Positions 1-9,223 of a DNA stretch of 64,000 nt are shown here, in pieces; positions within the stretch are counted from its first letter, which is position 1, and each line of letters begins with the position of its first letter. Position numbers and translations under genes: made by a program. The notes under the pieces were generated by a model. It did not search any database, was not told where the DNA came from, and worked only from the letters and a program-made list of their open reading frames with translations. The DNA comes from Pseudaminobacter soli (ex Zhang et al. 2022). Its GTDB lineage: Bacteria; Pseudomonadota; Alphaproteobacteria; Rhizobiales; Rhizobiaceae. The stretch covers positions 62,001 to 126,000 of the forward strand of contig NZ_JABVCF010000010.1 in the NCBI RefSeq assembly GCF_014595955.1. The letters are read 5' to 3'.

Positions 1-753
1 GAGCTTCCTGCCGATCGGCCCACCGGCCGCCAGCAAGGCACGACCCGAGGCCACATGGGTTTTCAGCCGGTCGATCTCTTCCCGTATGTCGGCCTTCGCC
101 GCAAGGAAGGCCGCCTCCATGTGAAGGCGCGTCTCATCCAATCCGGCAGCGGCATCCATCAGCAAGGCGACCTGCTCCGCGATTCTGGCCCGGATGGTGG
201 CCGGCTCGCGAGACGGATCGGCTTCGGCCCGCTCCACAAGCGCCTCGATCGCATCGAGATGGCCGAGAAGCAATACACGCAGCGCGTCTCCTTCCGACTG
301 GCGAGCGATCTCCAATTCGGCGATCGCCGCGCCGAGCACGGTCAGGATCGCGCCGTCCACGGCGGCGCGGCTCTCCTCCGTCTCGAGCGCTTCCGGCGGC
401 TCGAGCACGCCCCTCAGCGCCAGCAGGCCGTCGGCCCGGGCCGGCGCCAGCCCGTACTGCTCCTCAAGACGCTTCGCAAGGCCGGCGAGATCCTTGAGGA
501 AGGTCTCGTTGATCACCGGCTGCGCAATGCTTCCAGCAGCCCGACCGAGGGTGAGGGTGGCCTGGAAGTTGCCGCGCGCAAAGCGCCGCTGAAGAGCCTG
601 CCTCGCCGCCGCTTCGAGCCGCTCCCAGCCGGGCGGAAGACGCAGCCTGATCTCGACGGTCTTGCCGTTAACCGATTTCAATTCCCAGGCGATCGCCAGC
701 CCGTCCCTTTCGCCGGTGGCCCGCGAAAAACCGGTCATGCTCTGGAGGTTCAT
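1..753 (-). CDS. yicC: YicC/YloC-family endoribonuclease (3' end cut by window)
   Basis: The 251 visible residues start MNLQSMTGFSRATG, the conserved opening of the YicC/YloC family, followed by SVNGK and a charged, mostly helical body typical of the family. Family members are endoribonucleases; enterobacterial YicC takes part in small-RNA turnover (family knowledge). The ATG at 753 follows an AAGGA-like ribosome site. Family length is near 290-300 residues, so roughly 40-50 C-terminal residues lie outside the window. It is last in the visible minus-strand run after mltG, about 100 bases downstream; in rhizobia gmk usually comes next (inference). The protein should be cytoplasmic. Confidence 0.9.
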   Translation of the reverse strand, partial: MNLQSMTGFSRATGERDGLAIAWELKSVNGKTVEIRLRLPPGWERLEAAARQALQRRFARGNFQATLTLGRAAGSIAQPVINETFLKDLAGLAKRLEEQYGLAPARADGLLALRGVLEPPEALETEESRAAVDGAILTVLGAAIAELEIARQSEGDALRVLLLGHLDAIEALVERAEADPSREPATIRARIAEQVALLMDAAAGLDETRLHMEAAFLAAKADIREEIDRLKTHVASGRALLAAGGPIGRKL

Positions 754-856
754 TCCGCAGATTCCTTGGGATGGACGATTGATGCCCTTGCGTCAGGTCA
801 GTGGCCTGGCTATTTCGGGGCAGCGATCGAGGCTCAGTTGCCTTCCTAACCCCCTT

Positions 857-2062
857 TTACTGGGCTTCGTTCGCGGCACCCTCGGCGGGCTGCTGACCGG
901 ATTTGACGGACTCGGCCTGCTGCTTCTGGACCTGGCGCCAGCGAGCCACGTTCTTATTGTGCTCCTCCAGCGTCTTGGCGAACACGTGCCCGCCGGTGCC
1001 ATCCGCCACGAAATAGAGATCTTCCGTGTCCAGAGGATTGGCTACGGCCTGCAGTGCCGCGCGTCCGGGATTGGCGATCGGCGTCGGCGGCAAGCCGTTG
1101 ATCACGTAGGTATTGTAGGGCGTCGGCTTCTCGATATCCGACTGATAGATCGCCCGGTCGGCCGGCTTGCCGGCGCCGCCGAACAATCCGTAGATGATGG
1201 TCGGATCGGACTGCAGGCGCATCTTCTTGCGCAGCCGGTTGATGAACACCGAAGCGACATGAGGCCGCTCTGAGTCGATCCCTGTCTCCTTCTCGACAAT
1301 CGAGGCGAGCGTGACGAACTCATCCACGGTCTTGACCGGGAGGTCGGGAGAGCGCTTCGCCCAGATCTCTTCGATCAGCTTGGCTTGCTGCTCTCGCATC
1401 TTGGCGATGATCGCCTTGCGTTCCTCGCCCCGGGTGAAGCGTTGCGTATCGGCCGCAAGGCTTCCCTCTGGCAGCAGTTCCTTGGGCATCTCGCCGCTCA
1501 ACGCCTCGTGCTCAGCGATCCTGCGGAACGCCTGCGCCACGGTCAGGCCTTCCGGAATGGTGAGCGAATGGAGGATCGACTTGCCGCTCTGCAGCAGTTC
1601 CATCACGTCGCGCATCGAGGCGCCGGCCTGCACTTCATACTCGCCGGCCTTGAACGTCTTCTCCCCGCCATAGGTACGCACGCCGATCCGGAAGATCGTC
1701 GCGTCCGTGATGAAGCCGTTCTGCTCCAACTGCGCCGCGATCTGGCCAACGCCGCTGTTCGGCTTGACCAGAAACGCCTTGGCCTGGGTAGTCGGCCCGG
1801 GCGCCTCGAACGCCTGCTTGCCGAAGTAGAGCGCGGCGCCGGCGGCTACGACTGCAAATACCACCAGTGACATCATGAAGTTCATGAAGACGATGATCTG
1901 GTTGCGCGATGCGCGCGACCGCCGGGGCGGAGGCGGCGTGCCAGGTTCCGGCCGCAACGCCTCCCTGGCCGTCTTGGGCGTGATCTGTCGTGGAGATTCA
2001 GGAGCAGTCGGAGGCTCGGAACGCCGGCCAAATTCCGTCGAACTGGTCTGGGTGTCGCTCAT
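857..2062 (-). CDS. mltG: Endolytic murein transglycosylase MltG
   Basis: YceG/MltG-family lytic transglycosylase, which cleaves nascent peptidoglycan at the inner membrane and is thought to terminate glycan strands. The 401-residue protein has a proline-rich cytoplasmic tail (1-50), one membrane segment (about 56-80), a LysM-like region and the catalytic domain; Glu257 in the motif IVEKETG is the expected catalytic residue. I chose the ATG at 2062 (MSDTQTSS), with GAGG just upstream, over an in-frame TTG at 2083. It lies downstream of fabF, the usual alphaproteobacterial arrangement, and probably shares its transcript. Confidence 0.95.
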   Translation of the reverse strand: MSDTQTSSTEFGRRSEPPTAPESPRQITPKTAREALRPEPGTPPPPRRSRASRNQIIVFMNFMMSLVVFAVVAAGAALYFGKQAFEAPGPTTQAKAFLVKPNSGVGQIAAQLEQNGFITDATIFRIGVRTYGGEKTFKAGEYEVQAGASMRDVMELLQSGKSILHSLTIPEGLTVAQAFRRIAEHEALSGEMPKELLPEGSLAADTQRFTRGEERKAIIAKMREQQAKLIEEIWAKRSPDLPVKTVDEFVTLASIVEKETGIDSERPHVASVFINRLRKKMRLQSDPTIIYGLFGGAGKPADRAIYQSDIEKPTPYNTYVINGLPPTPIANPGRAALQAVANPLDTEDLYFVADGTGGHVFAKTLEEHNKNVARWRQVQKQQAESVKSGQQPAEGAANEAQ

Positions 2063-2147
2063 TGCCTCGAACTGTCCGTACAAGCCGCGCCGAGACTAAG
2101 CGCGAATATGGCAAAATTCCCGCAGCCCCGCAGGACTGCGGGGCGGC

Positions 2148-3410
2148 TCAGGCCTCGTAGCGGCGGAACACCAGCGAGGCGTTCGTTCCGCCGAACCCGA
2201 AGGAGTTGGACAGAACGACGTCCACCTGCCGCTTGCGGGCCGTGTTCGGCACCAGGTCGATCGCGGTCTCGCGCTCCGGATGCTCGAGGTTGATCGTCGG
2301 AGGCGCGACGTTGTCGCGGATCGCCAGAACGCTGAAGATGGCTTCGGCAGCACCCGCGGCCCCCAGAAGGTGACCGATCGCCGACTTCGTCGATGACATC
2401 GAGATCTTCGACGCCGCGTCCCCAACGAGCCGCTCGACTGCGCCGAGTTCGATCATGTCCGCCATGGTCGAAGTGCCGTGAGCGTTTATGTAGTCGACGT
2501 CGGCGGGTTTCAGGCCGGCACGCTTGAGCGCCGCCGTCATGCAGCGGAACGCACCATCGCCGTCCTCCGAAGGAGCGGTGATGTGATACGCATCCCCGCT
2601 CAGGCCGTAGCCGACGATCTCGCCGTAGATCTTGGCGCCGCGGGCTTTCGCGTGCTCCAGTTCCTCAAGAACCAGCACGCCGGCCCCCTCGCCCATCACG
2701 AAACCGTCGCGGTCACGATCCCACGGCCGAGAGGCCGTCTGAGGTGTCTCGTTGCGATCGGTCGAAAGCGCCCGACACGCCGCGAAGCCTGCAAGCGACA
2801 GGCGCGTGACCGGCGCCTCGGAGCCGCCCGCCAGCATCACGTCGGCATCGCCCAGCATGATCAGGCGGGCCGCGTCGCCAATGGCATGCGCGCCCGTCGA
2901 GCAGGCGGTGACCACCGCGTGATTCGGGCCCTTCAGCCCGTGCCTAATGGAAACCTGGCCGGAGACGAGATTGATGATGTTGCCCGGTATGAAGAACGGG
3001 CTGATCCTGCGTGGGCCGCGCTCCTTGAGCATGATCGCATTGTCGGCGATGCCGTCGATGCCACCTATGCCGGAGCCGATCATCACGCCCGTGGCGTTGC
3101 GGTCTTCCTCGCTCTTCGGCTCCCAGCCTGAATCCTTCAGCGCCTCGTCGGCGGCCGCGATCCCATACAGGATGAAATCGCCGACCTTGCGGAGTTCCTT
3201 AGGCTCAAGATAGGATTCGGGATCGAAGCTGTGCTCACCACCCTCGCCGCGCGGAATGACATGGGCGATCTTGCAGGGAAGATCCTCCACCTCGAAGCTG
3301 TCTACGCGACGGCAGGCGCTCTTGCCGGCGAGGACCTGGCTCCAGCCATGTTCCACGCCGACACCGAAGGGAGACAGCAGCCCCAATCCGGTGATGACGA
3401 CACGCCTCAT
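2148..3410 (-). CDS. fabF: Beta-ketoacyl-ACP synthase II
   Basis: Condenses malonyl-ACP with acyl-ACP in each elongation round of type II fatty-acid synthesis. The 420-residue thiolase-fold protein has the full Cys-His-His triad: Cys170 in VTACSTGAHA, His311 in NAHGTST and His347 in GHLLGAAG. The ATG at 3410 (MRRVVITGLG) is preferred to an upstream in-frame TTG at 3437 because the family begins at this residue. It lies 37 bases after acpP, which supplies its carrier substrate, and both are probably cotranscribed. Confidence 0.97.
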   Translation of the reverse strand: MRRVVITGLGLLSPFGVGVEHGWSQVLAGKSACRRVDSFEVEDLPCKIAHVIPRGEGGEHSFDPESYLEPKELRKVGDFILYGIAAADEALKDSGWEPKSEEDRNATGVMIGSGIGGIDGIADNAIMLKERGPRRISPFFIPGNIINLVSGQVSIRHGLKGPNHAVVTACSTGAHAIGDAARLIMLGDADVMLAGGSEAPVTRLSLAGFAACRALSTDRNETPQTASRPWDRDRDGFVMGEGAGVLVLEELEHAKARGAKIYGEIVGYGLSGDAYHITAPSEDGDGAFRCMTAALKRAGLKPADVDYINAHGTSTMADMIELGAVERLVGDAASKISMSSTKSAIGHLLGAAGAAEAIFSVLAIRDNVAPPTINLEHPERETAIDLVPNTARKRQVDVVLSNSFGFGGTNASLVFRRYEA

Positions 3411-3447
3411 CGCAACATCCCGGTAGGGTACCAGCATGCCAGAAGGA

Positions 3448-3684
3448 TCAGGCCGAAGCCTTGTCGATGTACTTCACCGCGTCGCCGACGGTGAGGATCG
3501 TCTCGGCAGCATCGTCAGGGATTTCGACGCCGAACTCTTCCTCAAAAGCCATGACGAGTTCGACCGTGTCCAGGCTGTCCGCGCCAAGGTCATCAATGAA
3601 GCTCGCGGCCTCAGTCACCTTGTCGGCGTCAACGCCCAGATGCTCGACTACGATCTTCTTGACGCGCTCTGCGGTGTCACTCAT
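3448..3684 (-). CDS. acpP: Acyl carrier protein
   Basis: Small acidic helical carrier (78 residues) that holds growing acyl chains on a 4'-phosphopantetheine arm. Ser37 in [10 protein letters not shown] is the attachment site; the activating enzyme AcpS is encoded at 56338-56748. A good ribosome site (GAGGAAG) precedes the ATG. It sits between fabG and fabF and has its own 195-base upstream spacer with a promoter-like sequence, consistent with its high expression. Confidence 0.98.
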   Translation of the reverse strand: MSDTAERVKKIVVEHLGVDADKVTEAASFIDDLGADSLDTVELVMAFEEEFGVEIPDDAAETILTVGDAVKYIDKASA

Positions 3685-3714
3685 TTTAGCTTCCTCGTCT
3701 CGAGTTGTGTGCCT

Positions 3715-3743
3715 TCGTTAGCGGGCGACTTGCCGCTAATCAA
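3715..3743 (-). promoter_or_regulatory. Putative acpP promoter
   Basis: Read on the minus strand, TTGATT and TAACGA are separated by 17 bases and lie about 30 bases upstream of the acpP start. This resembles a housekeeping sigma promoter. It is a pattern match only; the -10 element is a weak match. Confidence 0.35.
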
Positions 3744-3879
3744 GCCCGAAAGATTGCGTTTGCCCGATGCAACCCCTGACCCTGGGGATTGTTTCCACGA
3801 GGGCTGCTCTCCGGCTTTGGTCAGGCGGCGCCCGCCAAGCACTGAGAGCATTTAAGCGTCTTGTGCCGGATTTCCCTGC

Positions 3880-4617
3880 TCAGATCATCGCCATGCCGCC
3901 ATTCACATGAATGGTTTGGCCGGTGATGTAGGCTGCTTCGTCCGAAGCCAGGAAGGCGACCGCAGCGGCAACCTCATCGCCCGTCCCCATGCGCTTGCTG
4001 GGGATCGCGGCCATGATCGCCTCCTTCTGCTTCTCGTTCAGCTTCTCGGTCATGGCCGATTCGATGAAGCCAGGCGCGACGCAGTTGACCGTGACGTTCC
4101 TCGTGGCGATCTCCTGGGCCAGCGACTTGGTGAAGCCGATCATGCCGGCCTTGGAGGCGCAGTAGTTGGCCTGGCCGGGGTTGCCCGTGACGCCGACGAC
4201 GGAACTGATGTTGATGATGCGGCCCTTACGACGGCGCATCATCGGATGTGTCAGTTCGCGAGTCAGCCGGAACACAGCGGTGAGATTGATCTCCAGGACG
4301 CTGTCCCAATCCTCGTCCGACATGCGGACGAACAGGCCGTCCTTGGTGATTCCCGCGTTGTTGACCAGGATGTCTACGCCTTCCAACTCGGTCTCGGCCG
4401 CCTTGCCGAGCGCCTTGACCTCGTCCCGGTCCGACAAATTGGCCGGAAAGATCTTGGTGCGCTCGCCGAGATCGGAGGCCAGTGCCTCGAGCTTCTCCAC
4501 GCGCGTGCCGTGCAGGCCGACGATGGCGCCCTGCGCATGCAGGACGCGCGCGATGGCTTCGCCGATGCCGCCCGTTGCGCCGGTGATCAGTGCCTTGCGT
4601 CCCGAAAGGTCGAACAT
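3880..4617 (-). CDS. fabG: 3-oxoacyl-ACP reductase
   Basis: NADPH-dependent reduction of 3-oxoacyl-ACP, the first reductive step of fatty-acid elongation. Classical SDR of 245 residues: cofactor loop TGATGGIGEA (13-21), NNAG near 86-89, and the Asn111-Ser139-Tyr152-Lys156 tetrad (ISS and YCASK). The C-terminal GQTIHVNGGMAMI is typical of FabG. An AGAGGA ribosome site precedes the ATG. It lies between fabD and acpP, so assignment as FabG rather than a general SDR is secure. Confidence 0.97.
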   Translation of the reverse strand: MFDLSGRKALITGATGGIGEAIARVLHAQGAIVGLHGTRVEKLEALASDLGERTKIFPANLSDRDEVKALGKAAETELEGVDILVNNAGITKDGLFVRMSDEDWDSVLEINLTAVFRLTRELTHPMMRRRKGRIINISSVVGVTGNPGQANYCASKAGMIGFTKSLAQEIATRNVTVNCVAPGFIESAMTEKLNEKQKEAIMAAIPSKRMGTGDEVAAAVAFLASDEAAYITGQTIHVNGGMAMI

Positions 4618-4671
4618 GGCTCAATTCCTCTCATTCGAGCGGGTAAGTGATGGTGAAATGCTATCCGGCGC

Positions 4672-5613
4672 TCAGCGGAGCGCGGCGAGTGCCGCCTCGA
4701 CCTCGGCCGGGCTGCCTACCGTCGAAGTGGCAAGGTCGCGGCTGATCCGCCGGGCCAGTCCCGAGAGCACCTTCCCGGCTCCGACCTCATAGAGAGTTGT
4801 GGCCCCCTTGATCGCAAGCCACTCGATGGTCTCCCGCCAGCGCACCCGCCCGGTAACCTGCTCCACCAGACGCCGGGAAATCTCTGCCGGATCGGTGGTC
4901 GGCTGAACGATGACGTTTGCAACCACAGGCACGGACGGAACGCGAAGCTCGACCTGTGACAGCGCCTCGCGCATCGCCTCGGCGGCCGGCGCCATCAGGG
5001 CGGAATGGAACGGCGCCGACACCGGCAGCATGATTGCACGCTTCGCGCCCATATCCGTGCAGATCCCGGCTGCCCGTTCGACTGCCGACTTGGAGCCAGA
5101 GATGACAAGCTGGCCGCCGCCATTGTCATTGGCGATCTGGCAGACCGAGCCCTGGGCAAACTCGGCACATGCCTTCTCGACAGAGGACTGCTCGAGGCCG
5201 AGGATGGCGGCCATCGCCCCCTCCCCGACCGGAACCGCCTTCTGCATGGCGTTGCCGCGGATGCGGAGCAGGCGTGCGGCATCCGCTATGGTGAGGGTGC
5301 CGGCCGCGGCGAGCGCCGAGTATTCCCCGAGCGAGTGGCCGGCGACATAGCTCACCGTGCCCTTCAACGAGAAGCCCTGCGCCTCCATCGCACGGATGAC
5401 GGCGAGCGACACCGCCATCAGGGCGGGCTGCGCATTGGCCGTTAGCGTGAGTGCGTCTTCCGGCCCTTCCCAGATGAGGCTCGACAGTTTCTCGCCGAGC
5501 GCCTCGTCGACTTCCTCGAACACGGCACGCGCTGCCGGAAAAGCCTCCGCGAGGTCCCTGCCCATGCCCACGGCCTGACTGCCCTGGCCAGGGAAGGTGA
5601 ATGCGATCGTCAT
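4672..5613 (-). CDS. fabD: Malonyl-CoA:ACP transacylase
   Basis: Transfers malonyl from CoA to ACP, supplying the chain-extender unit. The 313-residue protein begins MTIAFTFPGQGSQ, the family hallmark; Ser94 in GHSLGEYS is the nucleophile and His203 in SAPFHSALM its partner. The open frame runs 59 codons further upstream, but the ATG at 5613 with AAGGCGGGG upstream gives the normal start and length. First gene of the fabD-fabG-acpP-fabF-mltG-yicC run, divergent from the phosphoglycerol transferase gene. Confidence 0.97.
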   Translation of the reverse strand: MTIAFTFPGQGSQAVGMGRDLAEAFPAARAVFEEVDEALGEKLSSLIWEGPEDALTLTANAQPALMAVSLAVIRAMEAQGFSLKGTVSYVAGHSLGEYSALAAAGTLTIADAARLLRIRGNAMQKAVPVGEGAMAAILGLEQSSVEKACAEFAQGSVCQIANDNGGGQLVISGSKSAVERAAGICTDMGAKRAIMLPVSAPFHSALMAPAAEAMREALSQVELRVPSVPVVANVIVQPTTDPAEISRRLVEQVTGRVRWRETIEWLAIKGATTLYEVGAGKVLSGLARRISRDLATSTVGSPAEVEAALAALR

Positions 5614-5862
5614 GCTGGCCCCGCCTTCTCTGCGAAAGTTCAGCGCTGCGTCTGCCGTGGCGCGAGCGCGAAAGTCAAGTCCGACCGGGTGAGGCGGAGG
5701 AACCACAGGTGTAAAAATTCCAGCCACCCATAGACAAGGCATCCGCAATTTAGCCATACGCGATAGCAACTTGTGACAGTTGAATGACATTTATATGACT
5801 GCGCGCGGGACCCCGCGCGGTCCGGGATATTGGTTCTGATTTTTCGCAGGCCGCGGTTGGGA

Positions 5863-7764
5863 ATGAGTGTAGTGAAGGCAGACCCGCACAAGGCGGGAAG
5901 AGGGGACGCGTGGCGCCACGGATTACGCCTCGCCGGGTCGGTGGTGTTCGTCCTTCTGGTTTCGGCGCTGCTCGTTTTCGCGGTCGAACTGATCGTGCGC
6001 GGCTCGATCAGCGAGACGCTGAGGTTCTTCCAGCAGCCGTTCCGCCCGGGCTGGACGACGGTCGTCCTGTTCGCGCTGCTCATCGTGTTTGTCGACGCCC
6101 TGCTCGGGCGCCCCTACCACGCGCTGCTGATCATAGCGCCGATTGCCCTCGGCCTCGCCTTCGTCGGAAAACAGAAAGCCTTCTATTTGGGCGACCCTCT
6201 CTATCCGACGGACTTCCTCTACGCCCGCCAGATTCTGGAACTGATGCCGATGCTGGTGCGGCAGCGTCCTGTGGAGGCCGTCATCTTCTCGGTGATCGGC
6301 ATTGCCGCCATCGCCCTGCTGATCGCCGCCTGGCGATACTGGCGCCTTAAGGTGCCGCGCCTGACGCTCCGGGCCCGCGGCGCGCGCCTGGCGGTCGCCG
6401 TCCCGGCGCTGATCTTCTTCGCCTCGATCATGGACTACGCGACCTTCTCATGGGCGCGCGACCGGCTACAGATTTTCCCAATGATGTGGGACCAGAAGGA
6501 GAACTACAGCAGCAACGGTTTCGCCATCGCCTTCGCCCTCAACGTGCCGATGGCAAAGGTCTCAGCGCCGAAGGGATATTCCGAAGAGGCTATCAAAGCG
6601 CTCTCACAGCAGCCGCTACCGCCCGTGGCTGCCCCGGCCGACAAGCCGGACATTATCGTGGTGATGAGCGAATCCTTCTGGGATCCGGCTCGCCTTCCCG
6701 GGACGAAGATCACCCCCGACCCGATCCCGACGGTGCGCTCGCTGATGTCGGGCCACGTGCTCTCGCCGGAATTCGGCGGCATGACCGCTAATGTCGAATT
6801 CGAGGCTTTGACCGGCTTCTCAAACGCGTTCCTGCCCTATGGCAGCATCCCCTACCAGCAATATGTCCGCACGACGGTGCCGTCGCTGGCGACCTTTTTG
6901 AAGGGCGAGGGCTACGACACCCAGGCCTTCCACCCCTTCGCCGGATGGTTCTGGAACCGCGCCTCGGTCTACCAGGCTTTTGGATTCGAGCGATTCCTCT
7001 CTGAGGAATCCCTTCCCCCGCTGGAGAAGAGAGGCCCGCTCGCAGCCGACACGGCCTTCATCGACGAGATCATCCGCACAGCGGACTGGTCCAGCCACCC
7101 GATCTTCTACTTTGCCGTGACCTTGCAGGGGCACGGGCCTTATGAACCCAACCGCTATCCCGACTCGACACTTGCGGTGGACGGGAGAATATCGGCTAAA
7201 TCCAAGGAGATGCTGAAGACCTACGCCACGGGCGCGAAGGACGCCGACGATAGCCTGGCCCGGCTGATCGAATGGGCGAGCAAACGCGAACGCCACACGA
7301 TCATCGCCTTCTTCGGCGACCACCTGCCGCCGCTCGGGTCCGTCTATATCGAAACCGGCTATATGAAGCGGGTCGTCGCCGACCGGAACGCCCCGCTGCC
7401 GACGCTCGCAAAGGAACACGAGACCCCGCTGGTGCTCTGGTCGAATCGAACGGGACCGGCCAAGGATGTTGGGACCATCAGCCCTTCCTTCCTGCCGCTC
7501 CATCTGATGCGCGTGGCGGGCTTTAGCCACCCCTACTATACGGGCCTGCTCGGCGCGGTTCACGACCGCTATTCGGCCGTCGATCGCAACATGCTGGTCG
7601 CCAGGACTGGCGAGCCCACTCAGAACTGGGCGCGGGAGACCGAAATCGATCCGATGATCAGGGATTTCCGCTACCTTCAGTACGACCTGATGTTCGGGAA
7701 GCGGTTTGGGGAGAGGTCGTTCTTTCCTGAGCAAGGGCTTCGAGACGACTATTCCGGTTCCTGA
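5863..7764 (+). CDS. LTA synthase/OpgB-like phosphoglycerol transferase
   Basis: About 633 residues. The N-terminal third has roughly five membrane segments (near 23-45, 65-81, 85-103, 137-157 and 175-190), followed by a large periplasmic alkaline-phosphatase/sulfatase-fold domain opening with IIVVMSESFWD (about 265-275). GGMTANVEFEALTG carries the likely Thr nucleophile (near 308), and FFGDHLPPLG holds metal ligands. The family moves phosphoglycerol from phosphatidylglycerol to a glycan acceptor. Gram-negative relatives (E. coli OpgB/MdoB, S. meliloti CgmB) decorate periplasmic glucans, so cyclic glucan is the likely acceptor (inference). The start is uncertain: an in-frame TTG lies at 5830; I favour the ATG at 5863. 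Confidence 0.85.
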   Translation: MSVVKADPHKAGRGDAWRHGLRLAGSVVFVLLVSALLVFAVELIVRGSISETLRFFQQPFRPGWTTVVLFALLIVFVDALLGRPYHALLIIAPIALGLAFVGKQKAFYLGDPLYPTDFLYARQILELMPMLVRQRPVEAVIFSVIGIAAIALLIAAWRYWRLKVPRLTLRARGARLAVAVPALIFFASIMDYATFSWARDRLQIFPMMWDQKENYSSNGFAIAFALNVPMAKVSAPKGYSEEAIKALSQQPLPPVAAPADKPDIIVVMSESFWDPARLPGTKITPDPIPTVRSLMSGHVLSPEFGGMTANVEFEALTGFSNAFLPYGSIPYQQYVRTTVPSLATFLKGEGYDTQAFHPFAGWFWNRASVYQAFGFERFLSEESLPPLEKRGPLAADTAFIDEIIRTADWSSHPIFYFAVTLQGHGPYEPNRYPDSTLAVDGRISAKSKEMLKTYATGAKDADDSLARLIEWASKRERHTIIAFFGDHLPPLGSVYIETGYMKRVVADRNAPLPTLAKEHETPLVLWSNRTGPAKDVGTISPSFLPLHLMRVAGFSHPYYTGLLGAVHDRYSAVDRNMLVARTGEPTQNWARETEIDPMIRDFRYLQYDLMFGKRFGERSFFPEQGLRDDYSGS

Positions 7765-8338
7765 TTTCCCTATCACCGCATAATCCAAGCCTCATGGATT
7801 ACACCATATCGGTGGTAATACTTCCGGGTTATTGCCGTCGCTTGCGGTTCCGCGCACCCTGGAGTGGCTTTGTACAGCCACTCAGATGGTTTGCTCCCAC
7901 CCCATCATTGGACCGCCACTTGCGCTCTGTATGGTGTTCCTTCAGGAGGCTCCGGTCTCCGCGAACGGGCACCAAAAGATAGTGCCTTCGGACCAGAACT
8001 CGGAAGACTCACTGCAATTGACCTCTGAACAGATCACCTGTCTTCAGCAGTTCAAGGACTTTCCCAAGGAGTATAGCTCGGCATACCTGGACGGCACCTG
8101 TTTCGTGACCGGCCCCGCGAGGCAGCGCCTCCGGAGCCTGCGGGCGCCGCTTCTTGATTTCGCTCCTTTGGACTTTTCAGCCAGGATCCTTCGAGCAAAT
8201 TGAAGTCACTGAAAAATTGCAGCGCCAGACTGAGTAAGAGGCAGGCGCGACTCATCTCCACCCGTGCTCAAGGTCGCCGACGGCGCTAGCCGATCTCTAG
8301 CGAACGGGATCGGCTAGGCTTCCATAGTCAGCCAGCAA
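7765..8338. other. Weakly coding region; possible broken gene on the plus strand
   Basis: This 574-base stretch has no recognisable gene. On the plus strand, a frame from 7832 gives a plausible stretch (SANGHQKIVPSDQNSEDS, then LTSEQITCLQQFKDFPKEYS) but ends after an arginine-rich tail at 8203. Between about 8110 and 8170 a second frame takes over and reads GSFEQIEVTEKLQRQTE to a stop at 8237. That pattern would fit a single-base frameshift in a small gene, but no family is recognised and it could be chance. 8238-8338 shows nothing further. Confidence 0.3.
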
Positions 8339-8803
8339 TTAGAATCCGTAATATGCATACGGGCCTGGATACCCGCAGTATCCCCAGCCGCATCCCAGCA
8401 GCGGAACCCCTACGAACACAGCCCAATTATTGCCATGGTGGTGATGCCAGCCGTGACCCCAGTTGCCACCCCATCCGGCATGCCTCCAACCCCAGCCGCC
8501 ATGGCGCCAACCCCAACCGCCGTGACGCCAGCCAGCATGTCTCCAGCCCCAGCCGCCATGGCCCCAGCCAGCATGTCTCCAGCCCCAGCCGCCATGGCCC
8601 CAGCCGCCATGACCCCAGCCGCCGTGACCACCGTGCCATGCGACATCCTCGACGAGGGAAGTCTTGGTATGGACACCGGCCAGTAGATTGTCCGGCATGG
8701 TCGGCATGATCAATGGCCCGGTAATCGCTGGGACGGACATACCTGCCAGTAGCCCGAGAGTTACTGCGCCTCTTCGCGCGAATGATGCAAGATTCGGTAC
8801 CAT
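8339..8803 (-). CDS. Secreted Gly/His/Trp-rich repeat protein
   Basis: Function unknown. The 154-residue product has a positively charged start and hydrophobic segment (about 10-30) consistent with a signal peptide. A long low-complexity part (about 56-125) is built from WGHGG, WGWRHAG and WGWRHGG units, followed by WHHHHGN and an aromatic tail ending PYAYYGF. Histidine density suggests metal binding or surface deposition, but this is inference. GGAGG upstream of the ATG at 8803 supports translation. Similar glycine/histidine/tryptophan-rich small secreted proteins occur in rhizobia without known function. Confidence 0.65.
   Translation of the reverse strand: MVPNLASFARRGAVTLGLLAGMSVPAITGPLIMPTMPDNLLAGVHTKTSLVEDVAWHGGHGGWGHGGWGHGGWGWRHAGWGHGGWGWRHAGWRHGGWGWRHGGWGWRHAGWGGNWGHGWHHHHGNNWAVFVGVPLLGCGWGYCGYPGPYAYYGF
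8470..8645. repeat. In-frame tandem repeats inside the Gly/His/Trp-rich gene
   Basis: Imperfect tandem units of about 12-24 bases, rich in CCAGCCGCCATGG and CCAGCATGTCTCC on the plus strand. They encode the WGHGG and WGWRHAG units. Repeat length is always a multiple of three, so the reading frame is kept. Confidence 0.8.
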
Positions 8804-9223
8804 GGGTGCCTCCGCACTCCCTCCATGGTCCCCCGGACTTATCTCAATATATCACAGGACTAGATGGACCTCCTCATCCGGCGTGGTATGAACCTGCGTC
8901 AATCCGGATCACGATTGCGCGAGCGGATCACGATCACGCGACCGCTCAAGGCTCAACAACCGCCCCCTTTGCCTTGCGATCTCGCCAAAAACCTGTATAG
9001 AGCGCGCATCTGCCGGTCCCGGCTGGGGGCTGAACGGAGGGCCGGAGGTTTTCTGAAAATCTCCGCATGAAGGTGAACGGCCTTCTGCCTCCCGTGTCTC
9101 CGCTCTCGACCGTCCATGCTCCTTTCTTCCCCTCAAGAAGGTCATCTGGCCTCGAAGGGTAAAGACAGGTTGCAGAGGCTTAGCCGCCGGAACCGCGCAG
9201 GGAAACGAAGAAAGGCAAAGACC
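8804..9223 (+). other. Intergenic region and long leader upstream of rpsF
   Basis: A 420-base region between the divergent repeat-protein gene and rpsF. It holds the putative ribosomal-operon promoter described separately and then about 220 bases of leader. Ribosomal operons starting with rpsF often carry an S6:S18-binding structure in this leader; I cannot identify the motif with confidence by eye. No convincing gene is present. Confidence 0.5.
8974..9001 (+). promoter_or_regulatory. Putative rpsF operon promoter
   Basis: TTGCGA and TATAGA separated by 16 bases, preceded by CC, about 220 bases upstream of rpsF. It resembles the alphaproteobacterial housekeeping promoter (CTTGAC and CTATAT). 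Pattern match only. Confidence 0.4.

Noticed and set aside
8470-8645. Short regular repeats resembling a CRISPR array
   Set aside because: Units are 12-24 bases with no unique spacers, and they encode in-frame protein repeats.
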